From Phaeobacter cretensis (lineage in GTDB: Bacteria; Pseudomonadota; Alphaproteobacteria; Rhodobacterales; Rhodobacteraceae), in assembly GCF_047372505.1 (NCBI RefSeq), contig NZ_JBKBEU010000001.1:2914001-2978000 (forward strand): a stretch of 64,000 bases of DNA. The letters run 5' to 3'. This document shows, piece after piece, positions 18,444 to 27,091 of this stretch. The notes below the pieces were generated by a model. That model was not told the DNA's origin, did no database searches, and saw nothing but the letters and a program-made list of their open reading frames with translations. Numbering within the stretch: position 1 is the stretch's first letter; the number at the start of each line of letters is the position of its first letter. Position numbers and translations under genes: made by a program.

Positions 18444-19160
18444 ATGAAAGCTAGACATATTGCAGCATCGGCGCTGGCCATTCTGATGGCCAGCAGCCTG
18501 GTTCATGCGGAAGAGGCACGCGTGGATCGCCAGATCTCCGTAACCGGCGAAGCACGTATCGCAGTTACTCCGACTCTGGCGACAATCACCCTAGGTGTTA
18601 CCGAAGAATCCGATGAGGCGGCGCTTGCCATGTCGGCGGTATCAACCAAAATGGTGGCCGTGGTCGATCAGCTGAGATCTGCCGGCATCGCTGCCGAAGA
18701 TATGCAAACCCAGCAGATTTCGCTCAATCCGGTGTGGTCGCAGGATCGAAACCATGAAAATGGCCGACGCAAGATAACCGGCTTCATCGCATCAAATACA
18801 CTGTCTTTGCGCATCCGTGATCTCGATCGGCTTGGCGAAGTGTTGGACCAGGTTCTGACGGTGGGTGCCAATGATTTCAGAGGCTTGAGTTTTGGTGTGA
18901 CTGACTCGGCAATGGTTCAGGATCAGATTAGAGGCGCTGCGGTAAAAGACGCGCTGCGCAAAGCCACTCAGCTGGCGGAAGCGGCTGGTGTTGAACTAGG
19001 GGCGGTACGGTCTATCCATGATCGCGATAGCGGTGGCGGCCAGCCGATGATGGCCATGGAGATGGCCCGCAGTGCACCGATGCCGATTGAGGCAGGCGAG
19101 CTGACCTTCGGGCACAGTGTCTCAGTCGTCTATGATATCAAAGCGCCTGATACCGAATAG
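18444..19160 (+). CDS. periplasmic SIMPL-domain (DUF541) protein
   Basis: A 238-residue exported protein of the SIMPL/DUF541 family. The ATG at 18444 is preceded by AAGGAG at 18431-18436 and begins a signal peptide (MKARHIAASALAILMASSLVHA-EE). The mature part shows the family opening RQISVTGEARIAVTPTLATITLGVTEES and the middle NTLSLRIRDLDRLGEVLDQVLTVGAND. Function is poorly defined; relatives are periplasmic and linked to oxidative stress tolerance. A longer reading starting upstream at 18315 would lose the signal peptide and is rejected. Confidence 0.9.
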   Translation: MKARHIAASALAILMASSLVHAEEARVDRQISVTGEARIAVTPTLATITLGVTEESDEAALAMSAVSTKMVAVVDQLRSAGIAAEDMQTQQISLNPVWSQDRNHENGRRKITGFIASNTLSLRIRDLDRLGEVLDQVLTVGANDFRGLSFGVTDSAMVQDQIRGAAVKDALRKATQLAEAAGVELGAVRSIHDRDSGGGQPMMAMEMARSAPMPIEAGELTFGHSVSVVYDIKAPDTE

Positions 19161-19184
19161 TCTTGTGAAGACTAGATGTTTCAA

Positions 19185-19224
19185 AACGTATATAGGCCGG
19201 GGTTTCACCCGGCCTATATACGTT
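19185..19224. terminator. strong bidirectional hairpin terminator
   Basis: A perfect 17-bp inverted repeat (19185-19201 with 19208-19224) encloses a 6-nt loop, between the convergent SIMPL and metY genes. The stem is GC-rich at the loop end and AT-rich at its base, flanked by AAAA on one side, so it can terminate from both directions. Confidence 0.85.
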
Positions 19225-19241
19225 CCGCTGTCGCATTTCGC

Positions 19242-20534
19242 TCAGCTGGCGGCTTTGGCTAGAGCCTGATCCAGATCGGCGATCAGGTCATTGGCGTTTT
19301 CTATCCCAATGGACACGCGGACTACATTGGCGCCGGCACCCGCGGCCTCCTGCTGTTCTGGAGTCAGTTGGCGGTGGGTCGTAGAGGCCGAGTGAATGAT
19401 CAGTGATCGCGCATCGCCGAGATTCGCGACGTGGCTGAATATCTCAAGCGAATTGACCAGCTTGACGCAGGCCTCATAGCCACCCTTGACGGCAAAGGTG
19501 AACAGCCCGCCTGTGCCCTTGGGGTAATGCTCTTCGGCACGCTTGTAGTAAGGGGAGGAGGGCAATCCGGCATAGGTCACATATTCTACGCGCGGGTCCT
19601 GCTCCAGCCATGACGCGACGGTCTTGGCGTTTTCACAGTGACGTTCCATACGTAGGCTGAGTGTCTCAACGCCCATTAGTGTATAGTGTGCCGCCTGTGG
19701 ATTCATGGTCATGCCGAGGTCGCGCAGGCCAATCGCAATCCCGTGGAAAGTGAACGCCAGCCCGCCAAAGGTCTCGTGAAACTTCAAACCGTGGTAGGCT
19801 GGTTCTGGTTGGGAAAGCGATGGGAACTTGTCGTTTGCCGACCAGTCAAACGCGCCGGAATCCACAACCACACCACCAGTTACGGTGCCATTGCCGGTGA
19901 GGTATTTCGTGGTGGAATGCACGACCAACGTCGCACCATGAGCAATCGGATTGCAGAGGTATGGTGTCGCTGATGTATTATCGATGATCAGTGGTACTCC
20001 TGCGGCGTCGGCCACATCGGCGATTGAGCGGATATCGGTGACATAGCCGCCCGGATTAGCGACAGATTCGCCGAATACCGCACGTGTGTCGTCATCTATG
20101 GCCGCTGCGACCGCTGCAGGATCATCAAAATCCACAAACTTCGCTGACCAGCCAAAGCGTTTGATCGTCTGACTTAGCTGAGTGACGCTGCCACCGTAAA
20201 GACGGGTAGAGGCCACAACATTACGTCCGGGTTCCATCAATGGAAACAGGGCCATGATCTGGGCCGCATGACCGGAGGAGCAGCAGACCGCCCCTACGCC
20301 CCCTTCCAGCGTGGCGATACGCTCCTGCAATACGGCGACGGTGGGGTTGGTCAGGCGCGAGTAGATAAAACCTACCTCTTGCAGGTTGAACAGAGCAGCG
20401 GCGTGATCTGCATCGCGAAACACATAGGCTGTGGTCTGGTAGATCGGCGTCTGTCGCGCACCGGTGGCCGGATCGGGCTTTGCGCCCGCGTGAATTTGCA
20501 ATGTGTCGAACCCGTAGCTTGGCGCTGCAGACAT
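19242..20534 (-). CDS. metY: O-acetylhomoserine aminocarboxypropyltransferase (OAH sulfhydrylase)
   Basis: A 430-residue PLP enzyme of the Cys/Met metabolism family. It makes homocysteine (or methionine) from O-acetylhomoserine and sulfide. The length and the opening GFDTLQIHAGAKPDPATGARQTPIYQTTAYVF are typical of MetY rather than MetB/MetZ. The PLP lysine is Lys210 in VVHSTTKYLTGNG, with the tyrosine/arginine phosphate contacts in FIYSRLTNPT. The C-terminal NLGDARSLIIHSASTTHRQLT is the family signature. AGAGGAG precedes the ATG. I looked for a SAM-II riboswitch in the leader and found no convincing match. Confidence 0.95.
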   Translation of the reverse strand: MSAAPSYGFDTLQIHAGAKPDPATGARQTPIYQTTAYVFRDADHAAALFNLQEVGFIYSRLTNPTVAVLQERIATLEGGVGAVCCSSGHAAQIMALFPLMEPGRNVVASTRLYGGSVTQLSQTIKRFGWSAKFVDFDDPAAVAAAIDDDTRAVFGESVANPGGYVTDIRSIADVADAAGVPLIIDNTSATPYLCNPIAHGATLVVHSTTKYLTGNGTVTGGVVVDSGAFDWSANDKFPSLSQPEPAYHGLKFHETFGGLAFTFHGIAIGLRDLGMTMNPQAAHYTLMGVETLSLRMERHCENAKTVASWLEQDPRVEYVTYAGLPSSPYYKRAEEHYPKGTGGLFTFAVKGGYEACVKLVNSLEIFSHVANLGDARSLIIHSASTTHRQLTPEQQEAAGAGANVVRVSIGIENANDLIADLDQALAKAAS

Positions 20535-20734
20535 GATATGTGCTCCTCTGGATAGTCACCGAGATGGTCAAATTGTCGTCGCGCGCTACAACACTCTGCC
20601 ACGGCCCGTAAGGCAAGGCGCAATTTGCCGTCGATCTAAAACCCGAGAAATAAGAGTCGGTCTCAGGGCTTTGTAGCGAGGGCCCTCAACAAACGACTGT
20701 TCGGAGTATGGCCGAGTTCGTTCAACTTACCTGT

Positions 20735-21724
20735 TCAGCGCATCCAGAAACCGGCCGATTTGATCCTATTGCGAATTGCTTGTTCTTTGCGGGGCAGGTT
20801 GTCGCGATCAAACATCGCCCGTACCTTCGCGCCACGTCCTTGGTAGATCATCCTCTTCATCGGCTCATATAGCTTCAGAACCTTTTTGATCTTGTTCGGG
20901 CGGGCCACAGTCTCCAGTGCTTCGACGACCTTATCGCTCTCACGGGCATAAAGCAGGGGGAAGTTGCGATAATGGCAGCTGATCACCCCATCAAGGTATC
21001 CTTCAGGCAGCACGTCACGGCCACCTCCAAGGCTATGTATGACAAGTGGAAGGGCGATTTGATCCAACCAGGGGTCCAGTGACTGCCCGATGATTGCCTT
21101 TGGCATGTCGTCACGAATCGACATCGCGTAGTCTAAAAAACGTCTGCCAAAGATCCGGGGACACTCTCCGTAGAAATAGCCCGCGTTGAAATACAGATAT
21201 CGCCGCCAATGATTGTCCGGTTGGCCATGATCAAGGCTGCTTTCGAAATCCAGTCCGAACCGATCATATAGCGCGCACCAGATGCCCGTCATATCCGGCC
21301 CGTAAAGTGTGGGCTTTGGCCAAGTCCCTTCGCGACGCAGCGAGGCCGAAGGCTTGGAAAAGTCAAACGGGACCTGATCAATTGGGCCAGTGATCAGCGT
21401 GTCGGTATCAAAAAAGACGAAAGGCTCACCCTCGGGTAAGGCCCGCAGCGCTTCGATCTTGTTGCCATAGGGATAAACCTGCCCAAAGGCTTCTGATTGA
21501 AATGGCAAAATTTGTGCGCCCAGTGCTTCTAATGCGTCAAGGACCGGTTTGTTGCGAATGCTGGGGTCCTTCTCCCATTTTTTGCCGGGCCGAGGGGTCG
21601 CCACGAACAGCCTTCCGTTAAAATCGGGAGCGTGATGTCTTAGGGAGGCGGCAAACAAGACCGCCTCATATTGCAACCGCCCAGCTTGTCCGACGATCAT
21701 GATGTTGAAACGAGGATCTGCCAT
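20735..21724 (-). CDS. putative GT-A-fold glycosyltransferase
   Basis: A 329-residue protein with a GT-A-like N-terminal half: IMIVGQAGRLQYEAVLFAASLRHHAPDF opens the nucleotide-binding fold, and FFDTDTLI carries a DTD at residues 106-108 in the position of the metal-binding DxD. The second half has NHWRRYLYFNAGYFYGECP and an LGGGRD segment, as seen in acceptor-binding regions. There is no signal peptide or membrane helix. The sugar donor and target are unknown. It is a single gene on the minus strand. Confidence 0.65.
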   Translation of the reverse strand: MADPRFNIMIVGQAGRLQYEAVLFAASLRHHAPDFNGRLFVATPRPGKKWEKDPSIRNKPVLDALEALGAQILPFQSEAFGQVYPYGNKIEALRALPEGEPFVFFDTDTLITGPIDQVPFDFSKPSASLRREGTWPKPTLYGPDMTGIWCALYDRFGLDFESSLDHGQPDNHWRRYLYFNAGYFYGECPRIFGRRFLDYAMSIRDDMPKAIIGQSLDPWLDQIALPLVIHSLGGGRDVLPEGYLDGVISCHYRNFPLLYARESDKVVEALETVARPNKIKKVLKLYEPMKRMIYQGRGAKVRAMFDRDNLPRKEQAIRNRIKSAGFWMR

Positions 21725-22179
21725 TCAACGGCTTTCGGTTTTTGAACAGGTTTGGTGATTGCATATGGCGGAAGATACCGCACGCCATCGCAAGGTAGGC
21801 CATATCATGTTCTTATATTTCCATGGCGACTACCAGTATGTCTTTGGTTCGATGTAGCATTTCGTACCAGCTTTTCGTGCTTAGGCCTGAATGCAATCGG
21901 GAGATATGAAACAGCTATCGGACCCGACAGGCTGGGATCGCAAATGCCGACGCACCTCAGACGGCGATGTTTAGTAGCTTGGCATGCGTCCCTTCGCGCC
22001 TAGTCTCGGATGCGATGCAAGATACCTATCTTCGGGACGGGTGCGGCTATCCGATGATCGCCCCAAGCCGAAATCGCACCTATTTGATCGTGTGAAAAAG
22101 CGACCTGATGATCTTACTGCAAAAACCCGAATTTTTCGTCTTGCACCCTTATGCGAGAGGCGTTATTGCGCTCCCCAAG
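21725..22179. other. 455-bp region with no recognisable gene
   Basis: Between the glycosyltransferase start and tRNA-Thr I see only short readings with biased, non-protein-like composition. The promoter of tRNA-Thr must lie near the right end, but no clear -35/-10 pair stands out. Confidence 0.5.
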
Positions 22180-22255
22180 GCCCCTATAGCTCAGCTGGTA
22201 GAGCAACTGATTTGTAATCAGTAGGTCCGCGGTTCGAGTCCGTGTGGGGGCACCA
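22180..22255 (+). tRNA. tRNA-Thr (UGU anticodon)
   Basis: A 76-nt cloverleaf including an encoded CCA. The acceptor arm GCCCCTA pairs with TGGGGGC, with one G-U. The D arm GCTCAGCTGGTAGAGC, the anticodon loop TTTGTAA (anticodon TGT, reading ACA) and the T arm with GGTTCGAGTCC are all present. It stands alone, oriented with the downstream histidine kinase. Confidence 0.97.
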
Positions 22256-22621
22256 TTTATATAGAGATATCTAATAAATGGCCTGTGTTTTCCTGTGCAA
22301 ACCTTCGAAATACATTGCAGACACAGAACTAGTATTATTCTTGGTTCATCATGCCACTTTATGAAGACGCGACCTAAGTGGCGGACGACATCTAGCTTTC
22401 GCTAGTCATCTCATTGAAATGGCATGTTGTCACCAGCTATGCAAAGGTTGATGATCAGGTCAGCTAAGGGATTTCATGATTTTGCATTAAGTCATCGGTC
22501 ATTATTTAACGTCAATTTGACGGGGGAGACGAATCAGTTTGCCTTGATAGAGTCAGATCAGGCAGGTCGCCGATGCTCGAAGACCACAACCGTGAGGACG
22601 CTGACGAAACTCGGAAGGAGG
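22256..22621 (+). other. 366-bp leader region upstream of the hybrid histidine kinase
   Basis: No gene is supported here. An in-frame upward extension of the kinase (from 22424) would add 66 residues of non-hydrophobic, atypical sequence before the first membrane helix. The AAGGAGG at 22614-22620, next to the ATG at 22622, argues that this stretch is untranslated. Confidence 0.5.
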
Positions 22622-24364
22622 ATGCGTTTGTTTTCTTTATCGCCAGACCTCAAGAATTCCGTGGCGACCCAGAATGAATTGGTTCGGGCTGATCTGCCGT
22701 CGCGTTTTGCCTCCATCACGCTAGTATCTCTTCTGTCTCTTTATTTCCTGCCACTTCAGACTGTGGTGATTGTCTATGCAGCCTATGTACTGATCGAAGT
22801 CATCGGTCTGCGTGTTTATCATCGACTGGCGCGCGAAATTACTGTTGGTGCAACCCTATTGTTCGGGTTCTCTGCCTTTGTAGGCGTTTGGGTGTTTAAC
22901 GCGTTATCTTTGTTGCTTTTCTTGCATCCGGAACCGTTCCCAAAATTGATGGGTGCTATGCTTCTCATAATAGCGCTCAACCATTCGGTGGTTGCCAGAT
23001 CTGCCTGGATTCACTTTGGATTTATCACAGCGGTGCCGATCATCTGCACCGTAACCTATATGATTTACCGAACGCTTATTCGCTTTGCGAGCATGGGCGA
23101 GATGCTTATTGCTGCTGTCATCGTGCTACTAGGCGCGGTCTATATGTTGCATGCGATGTGGGTGCAGCACGTACTGACGGCACGTCTTCAGGATGCTTTG
23201 AAAGAGGCTAAAGCGGGTAGTCGGGCGAAGAGCCGCTTTCTGGCAGCAATGAGCCACGAAATTCGTACGCCTTTGAATGCGATCTGTGGAATGTCGGAGC
23301 TTATTGAAGAAGAAAACTCAGATTCTGGGGTGCTGAGAGAGCGCACACAGCTCCTGCGGAAGTCTGCGCAAGCACTCACAGGGATTTTGGATGATGTCCT
23401 GGACCATGCGAAGATCGAGTCCGGACAATTTGAGCTGAAACTAGCACCGGCGCTCCCCCGTGAGGAGATTTCTAGTGTCGTTGAAATGTATCGGTTGCGC
23501 GCGGTTGAAAAGGGATTGGATCTGAACACCAGAATATCTGACAATTTCCCTATTCATGCAGAATGTGATGCATTGCGTTTGCGCCAGATCATCGGAAATC
23601 TCGTCTCCAATGCGGTCAAATATACCGAAACGGGCCATGTTACTGTTGTCGCCGATAGCGAGAATATGGATGGGCGGACGATCCTGCGCTTGGAGGTTTC
23701 TGATACCGGGCGGGGCATGACTGCGCAGCAGACGGCGAAACTGTTTACTGATTTCTACCGGGTCAATGACAAGAACGCACCGAATGTGCCTGGGACTGGG
23801 TTGGGATTATCGATCGCTCGTAATCTTGCCCGTATCATGGGGGGGGACATTACTGTGCAGACCAGTCCGGACTGGGGCAGTTGCTTTACTTTCTCCTGGC
23901 CTGCCACAATCCTGAACGCGCCTGAAGTCGATGCGGTGCAGCTGCCAGAGAAGACTATCGAGCATCGCGACCTTGAAGGGCTGTCAATACTTCTTGTCGA
24001 TGATACCGCCTCTAACCGGCTGGTTGTTCGTGCTTTCCTGAAGAACAGCAACGTTACAATCATGGATGCCGAGAACGGGTTCGAGGCTCTGACCTGCCTT
24101 GAGCAATACGCATTTGATGTGGTGCTACTGGACATGAAAATGCCGGTTATGGATGGCAGGGAGACGTTGGTAGAAATGGCGAAGCGGGGCGGTAAGGTTT
24201 CTGGCACGCCTGTGATTATGCTAACAGCTAATGCCGCCCCTGAGGAGCAGGACCTTTTCATTGAACTGGGGGCTGCGAGTTACCTGGCCAAGCCCGTTAA
24301 AAAATCAGTTTTGATTGCGGAAATTTGTAAGGTTACCGCGACTTCGATTGCTCGAACAGCCTGA
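22622..24364 (+). CDS. hybrid sensor histidine kinase with C-terminal receiver
   Basis: A 580-residue membrane-bound hybrid kinase. Residues about 28-175 hold roughly six hydrophobic segments with no sizeable periplasmic sensor. HisKA follows, with phospho-acceptor His202 in AAMSHEIRTPLNAI. Then comes HATPase_c, with the N box NLVSNAVKYTETG (about 318-330), DTGRGM (351-356) and GTGLGLSIARNLARIMGG. The receiver domain carries Asp494 in VLLDMKMPVMDG. The start at 22622 has an AAGGAGG site. No cognate response regulator gene is adjacent; a LuxI-type synthase follows 208 bp downstream. An output through a phosphotransfer protein elsewhere is likely. Confidence 0.92.
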   Translation: MRLFSLSPDLKNSVATQNELVRADLPSRFASITLVSLLSLYFLPLQTVVIVYAAYVLIEVIGLRVYHRLAREITVGATLLFGFSAFVGVWVFNALSLLLFLHPEPFPKLMGAMLLIIALNHSVVARSAWIHFGFITAVPIICTVTYMIYRTLIRFASMGEMLIAAVIVLLGAVYMLHAMWVQHVLTARLQDALKEAKAGSRAKSRFLAAMSHEIRTPLNAICGMSELIEEENSDSGVLRERTQLLRKSAQALTGILDDVLDHAKIESGQFELKLAPALPREEISSVVEMYRLRAVEKGLDLNTRISDNFPIHAECDALRLRQIIGNLVSNAVKYTETGHVTVVADSENMDGRTILRLEVSDTGRGMTAQQTAKLFTDFYRVNDKNAPNVPGTGLGLSIARNLARIMGGDITVQTSPDWGSCFTFSWPATILNAPEVDAVQLPEKTIEHRDLEGLSILLVDDTASNRLVVRAFLKNSNVTIMDAENGFEALTCLEQYAFDVVLLDMKMPVMDGRETLVEMAKRGGKVSGTPVIMLTANAAPEEQDLFIELGAASYLAKPVKKSVLIAEICKVTATSIARTA

Positions 24365-24572
24365 CGTCCGGCCCTGGCGCGGTAAAATCAATTCATGACG
24401 CAACTTGGCGCCGGATCACCGCAGCAAAGTTCGGCTACTGGCTGAGGGCAACGCGATCTGATCTTGACGAATTAATTCAAAATTTACGATTGCCGGATAA
24501 GTTGAGTTAAATTTATGAATAATTTCTGGCAATTCCGCTTCGAGGAGGCCAGACAGCTGACCGGACACTCCG

Positions 24573-25175
24573 ATGCAGTCGACAGAGATCACATTCGACA
24601 ACTTTGGAGAGACCGGAGCGCTCTTTACTGAATTGCTTCGCGCGCGCTATCGCCATTTTGTTAAGCTGCGTCGATGGAACCTGCCGAATGTGCGCGGGCT
24701 TGAATTTGATCAGTACGATACCCCGGAAAGTACGTATTGCACGGTTCATGAAGGTAAGACGGTTCTGGGTGGTTTTCGAATGACGCCAACAACCGCCCAA
24801 TGCATGAATAACAGCTACATGTTGCGAGATGCACAATTGGGATTGCTGCCGGGTCTACCGTCCAATGTTCTCGACGCTTCGGCGCCACAGGATTCGACGA
24901 TTTGGGAAGTCAGCAGGTTCTTTGTTGAGGATACGTTGAGCGCCCGCGAACGTATGCTTGTACGGGGTCATTTGGCGCAGGGCCTGTCACGGTTTGCGCA
25001 GGAATGGGATATTAGTGCATTCCTGTGCATTACATCTGTGACGGCAGCCTTGCTGATGCGTCGAGCTCGGTTGTCGATAACCTCAGCGGGCCCCCGGTTT
25101 GAAGCGGGTGGAGAGATCTGCCAAGCCTACCACCTTAAGGTCGACGCCAAGAGCATTCGCAGTGATGCAGCGTGA
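24573..25175 (+). CDS. LuxI-family acyl-homoserine-lactone synthase
   Basis: A 200-residue autoinducer synthase that makes an acyl-homoserine lactone from S-adenosylmethionine and an acyl carrier. The family's conserved residues are in register: Arg25, Phe29, Trp35, Asp46, Asp49, Arg69, Glu112 and Arg115, in the contexts RHFVKLRRWNLP, FDQYDTPES, GGFRMTPT and WEVSRFFVED. Upstream in-frame readings meet a stop at 24558, so the ATG is the first usable start. The ribosome binding site is weak. No luxR gene lies next to it; the nearest upstream gene is an orphan hybrid kinase. The acyl chain made cannot be predicted. Confidence 0.9.
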   Translation: MQSTEITFDNFGETGALFTELLRARYRHFVKLRRWNLPNVRGLEFDQYDTPESTYCTVHEGKTVLGGFRMTPTTAQCMNNSYMLRDAQLGLLPGLPSNVLDASAPQDSTIWEVSRFFVEDTLSARERMLVRGHLAQGLSRFAQEWDISAFLCITSVTAALLMRRARLSITSAGPRFEAGGEICQAYHLKVDAKSIRSDAA

Positions 25176-25695
25176 AAGTGCCGCGCGGGTTGGGCGTCCC
25201 TTAAGCATCGCCTTTAGCGAGATGATCAAGAGAATACCGTTCTCAGACAGCGCTGGGTTGAATGGTGTCAGGCCAACAATGCTCTGTACTGTGTTCATCG
25301 AAATATCTGGGCCACGGGCATAGCATCCGAAATAGCAAATACGATTGATACCTTCGGCTTAGTGATCGCAATGGTTTTTGGCCCTATTTAGACGACCTGG
25401 TATTTCGTCTGATCGATCCGCTTCATAGTCGCGTTGTTGATGATCAATGTGCGGTAATGCAGCATCCATGGATGCGTTACTGACAGTTCCTCCGGCTTGA
25501 AAGAAATAAGTTGCCATTGGTAGACCTGTCATGGTCCAACTATAGGTGACCCTGGCAATAAAGGCATTGCGCGCTGCTGTCTGGGTGAGCGGAGCCTTTT
25601 CTGCTCGAAATCAGACCGTATATCGGTTTGTTGCGTGCAATTGGCTCCCTTCATTTGACCACAGGCGGCGCGCCGCCAAAGCCAAGGAGTGAACC
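25176..25695. other. 520-bp noncoding region upstream of the catabolic operon
   Basis: I see no supportable gene between the LuxI-type synthase and the aminotransferase. A perfect 14-bp GC palindrome (GGCGGCGCGCCGCC) at 25664-25677 lies just before the AAGGAG ribosome binding site of the aminotransferase. It could be an operator, an mRNA hairpin or chance. Confidence 0.45.
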
Positions 25696-27069
25696 ATGCT
25701 TCACAATGATCAACTGGATCAATGGGACAGAGACAGCTTTTTCCATCCCTCAACACATCTTGCAGACTTTGCCCGCGGAAACCTGCTGCAGCGCGTAGTG
25801 ACTGGCGGTAGCGGCTGCCATATTGAGGATCGCGACGGCAACCGAATGCTGGACGCTTTTGCCGGGCTATATTGTGTAAATGTGGGCTACGGCCGCCCCG
25901 AGATTGCCGAGGCGATTGCCGATCAGGCCCGCGAGTTGGCCTACTATCATTCTTATGTGGGGCACGGAACCGAGGCGTCGATTACGCTGGCCAAGATGAT
26001 CATGGATCGTGCGCCTGACCATATGTCGAAGGTCTATTTCGGCCTATCGGGCTCTGACGCTAACGAGACCAACATCAAATTAATCTGGTATTACAACAAT
26101 ATCCTTGGTCGCCCCGAGAAGAAAAAGATCATTTCGCGATGGCGGGGTTACCATGGGTCAGGCTTGATGACGGGATCTCTGACCGGGTTGGAACTATTCC
26201 ATAACAAGTTCGATTTGCCACTGGCGCAGGTGGTGCATACGGAAGCTCCTTATTATTTCCGCCGTGAGGATCGCAACCAGAGCGAGGGTGATTTTGTCAC
26301 CCATTGCGTGGCGGAGCTGGAAGCGCTGATCCACCGTGAAGGCGCAGACAGTATCGCGGCCTTCATTGGTGAGCCGGTTTTGGGTACCGGAGGGATTGTC
26401 CCGCCTCCAGCAGGGTACTGGCCGGCCATACAGGCTGTTTTGGAAAGGCACGACATTCTACTGGTCGCCGATGAGGTTGTGACTGGCTTTGGCCGTTTGG
26501 GCACCATGTTTGGTTCAGAGCACTACGGTATACGTCCGGATCTTATTACAATCGCAAAGGGGTTGACGTCAGCCTATGCGCCACTTTCCGGGTCCATCGT
26601 GTCGGATAAAATGTGGCAGGTGCTGGAGCGCGGCTCAGATGAGAACGGCCCGATCGGCCATGGCTGGACATATTCGGCGCATCCCATTGGTGCGGCAGCT
26701 GGCGTTGCAAATCTCACCCTGATTGATCGACTGGGTCTTATTGAAAACGCAGGTAATGTCGGCGCCTATCTTAACAATGAAATGCGCAGGGCGTTGGGGC
26801 ATCATCCCAATGTGGGTGATCTGCGCGGTGAGGGGATGCTCTGTGCAGTGGAGTTTGTTGCGGATCGCGATGATCGCCGTTTCTTCGAAGCCAGTGATAA
26901 GATTGGGCCGCAGATCGCCGCCAAACTTTTTGAGCAGGACAGCGTGATTGCGCGGGCAATGCCGCAGGGAGACATCCTAGGATTCGCACCGCCGTTTTGT
27001 CTGACCCGAGAAGAGGCGGACCGCGTCGTGGCCGCAACCCACCGTGCGGTGACGGCGGTACTTGGCTGA
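25696..27069 (+). CDS. doeD: class III PLP aminotransferase, diaminobutyrate transaminase (DoeD)-like
   Basis: A 457-residue omega-aminotransferase. The PLP lysine is Lys288 (LITIAKGLTSAYAPLSG), with the upstream acidic contact in LLVADEVVTGFGR and GSGSDAN-like binding in FGLSGSDANET. The N-terminal DSFFHPSTHLADFARG and DAFAGLYCVNVGYGR resemble the DoeD group, which removes the terminal amino group of 2,4-diaminobutyrate in ectoine degradation. The gene opens an operon with a DoeA-like hydrolase 22 bp downstream, which supports that reading. A different omega-amino acid, as for taurine or beta-alanine transaminases, remains possible. AAGGAG precedes the ATG. Confidence 0.85.
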   Translation: MLHNDQLDQWDRDSFFHPSTHLADFARGNLLQRVVTGGSGCHIEDRDGNRMLDAFAGLYCVNVGYGRPEIAEAIADQARELAYYHSYVGHGTEASITLAKMIMDRAPDHMSKVYFGLSGSDANETNIKLIWYYNNILGRPEKKKIISRWRGYHGSGLMTGSLTGLELFHNKFDLPLAQVVHTEAPYYFRREDRNQSEGDFVTHCVAELEALIHREGADSIAAFIGEPVLGTGGIVPPPAGYWPAIQAVLERHDILLVADEVVTGFGRLGTMFGSEHYGIRPDLITIAKGLTSAYAPLSGSIVSDKMWQVLERGSDENGPIGHGWTYSAHPIGAAAGVANLTLIDRLGLIENAGNVGAYLNNEMRRALGHHPNVGDLRGEGMLCAVEFVADRDDRRFFEASDKIGPQIAAKLFEQDSVIARAMPQGDILGFAPPFCLTREEADRVVAATHRAVTAVLG

Positions 27070-27091
27070 TGCGTAGAGAGGAAGCAGTGCG

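Noticed and set aside
20535..20734. Possible SAM-II type riboswitch upstream of metY
   Set aside because: The leader contains ATTTGACC on the minus strand, but I could not lay out the two conserved stems and pseudoknot partners of SAM-II or SAM-V, so no call was made.
24365..24572. lux box upstream of the LuxI-type gene
   Set aside because: No 18-20 bp imperfect palindrome of the usual form is visible in the 208-bp gap.
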